Shown one piece after another: positions 63,431 to 64,000 of a stretch of DNA of 64,000 nucleotides. The DNA lies in the NCBI RefSeq assembly GCF_900111485.1, contig NZ_FOIC01000004.1, positions 124,001 through 188,000 on the forward strand, given 5' to 3'. Numbering within the stretch: position 1 is the first letter of the stretch; every line of letters starts with the position of its first letter. The position numbers were made by a program, and so were the translations under genes. The stretch comes from Natrinema hispanicum. Lineage in GTDB: Archaea > Halobacteriota > Halobacteria > Halobacteriales > Natrialbaceae. The notes under the pieces were generated by a model that saw only the letters and a program-made list of their open reading frames with translations, had not been told where the DNA came from and made no database searches.

Positions 63431-64000
63431 AACTGGTAGTTCGGGACTCGCTCGTCAGCAGTCTCGAAGATCAGTTCGATCGATTCCGCGATCACTTCTT
63501 GTTGGTCGTCCGATGGCCAGGCGTTCCTGACGAAGTAGTCCGTGCAAAACTCCGCGAGGTCGTCACCTGTCAGTGATTCGATCGGCTTCGCGTAGTGGTT
63601 GCCCGCGAAATCGGCTAATATTGCCGCGTTATTGGCGTGTACGTCGCCGTGGGTGTCCCTGACCGTCGCGACGAGGTCGCGGTTGTGGGCGTCGACGTCG
63701 TCCCACTCGTCCGGATCGCCTGTCCCCTCGAGCGGGATTTCGACCGCGCGGTCGATGTCCTCGATGCGGTCGGTCCGGATAACGCCGTCCTCGTGCCACT
63801 CCTCGGGATGGAGGACGAGGACGTCATCGCCGTCGTCGTCACGGATGCGCGAGGTAAAATCGTGTTCGTCGAGGAGGTCGTCACGCCGCTGTTCATAGGC
63901 TGTCGCTTCGTTGTCGTCGACAGTAGTGCGCTTCAGCCGGGTCAGTCGTTCGACTTCGTCGGCGACATCCCGGGGAAGGTCCGTCTCGTCGCTTGCAGCT
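63427..64000 (-). CDS. rnhA operon protein (DUF7108-like), N-terminus truncated by window edge
   Basis: The visible 190 residues end ADERVPNYQF with the stop at 63427-63429. LPRDVADEVERLTRLKRTTV, DDVLVLHPEEWHEDGVIRTD, ADFAGNHYAKPIESLTGDDL and YFVRNAWPSDDQQEVIAESI match the haloarchaeal protein usually annotated as rnhA operon protein. Function is unknown, but it is normally next to the ribonuclease HI gene, which would lie just beyond the right edge. Only a few N-terminal residues are probably missing. Confidence 0.82.
   Translation of the reverse strand, partial: AASDETDLPRDVADEVERLTRLKRTTVDDNEATAYEQRRDDLLDEHDFTSRIRDDDGDDVLVLHPEEWHEDGVIRTDRIEDIDRAVEIPLEGTGDPDEWDDVDAHNRDLVATVRDTHGDVHANNAAILADFAGNHYAKPIESLTGDDLAEFCTDYFVRNAWPSDDQQEVIAESIELIFETADERVPNYQF

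Noticed and set aside
1..64000. CRISPR array, insertion sequence or rRNA operon
   Set aside because: I saw no regularly spaced repeats, no transposase with terminal inverted repeats, and no rRNA-like sequence in the window.

Overview
The window is haloarchaeal chromosomal DNA. It is GC-rich with a strong third-position GC bias, its proteins are acidic, many starts look leaderless with a TATA-like box about 26 bases upstream, and several products belong to families known mainly from Halobacteria (rod-determining factor RdfA, the archaea-specific SMC relative Sph, HTH_10 regulators, DUF7344, halo-type gas vesicle genes). The gene set would suit a member of the Natrialbales, but that placement is inference. 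No ribosomal RNA, CRISPR array or complete insertion sequence was seen. Most of the window reads as stable core genome.

Layout. 0-5 kb: MutY glycosylase, an HTH_10 regulator, a DUF7344 protein, a site-2-protease-like protein and an HTH-GNAT acetyltransferase. 5-19 kb: YchF-type GTPase, the glycine cleavage genes in two separate blocks (gcvT-gcvH on the minus strand, gcvPA-gcvPB on the plus strand), a NhaC antiporter, TatD-like hydrolase, DUF2150, HMG-CoA synthase (first committed mevalonate step for archaeal lipids) and an AI-2E-family permease. 19-28 kb: cobalamin adenosyltransferase, tRNA-Val(CAC) with a duplicated 3' end, an MFS exporter beside an HTH_10 regulator, and a run of small membrane proteins. 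28-35 kb: TMEM175-like channel, a SERCA-like P-type Ca2+ ATPase, and a sulfur-handling pair (rhodanese-metallo-beta-lactamase fusion divergent from TusA). 35-42 kb: two membrane proteins, the cell-shape pair sph/rdfA, and a malic enzyme. 42-43.4 kb: a gene-poor stretch.

43.7-49.5 kb is the most distinctive region, a gas vesicle cluster. gvpF-G-H-(unrecognised gene at the gvpI position)-J-K-L-M run leftward as one tightly overlapping operon, and gvpA-gvpO run rightward. gvpC is absent and gvpN seems reduced to a C-terminal scrap between gvpA and gvpO; gvpD and gvpE are not in the window. What remains is almost exactly the set reported as essential for vesicle formation in Halobacterium (A, F, G, J, K, L, M, O) plus gvpH. 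The GvpO here carries an N-terminal Cys/His mini-domain and the GvpA has a long acidic tail.

49.6-64 kb: CHY zinc finger, MutS, PEBP, the mismatch endonuclease NucS, a Tat lipoprotein, the transcription-termination nuclease FttA (aCPSF1) followed by an unusual array of strong hairpins, BluB, endonuclease III, DUF371, an alkaline-phosphatase-superfamily enzyme, inorganic pyrophosphatase, a PadR regulator and, at the edge, the protein usually annotated as rnhA operon protein. DNA repair (MutY, MutS, NucS, Nth) and cobalamin genes (BluB, PduO-type transferase) are each represented more than once. Several small genes under 60 codons (at 34.4, 52.9 and 62.1 kb) were found by reading the sequence directly.
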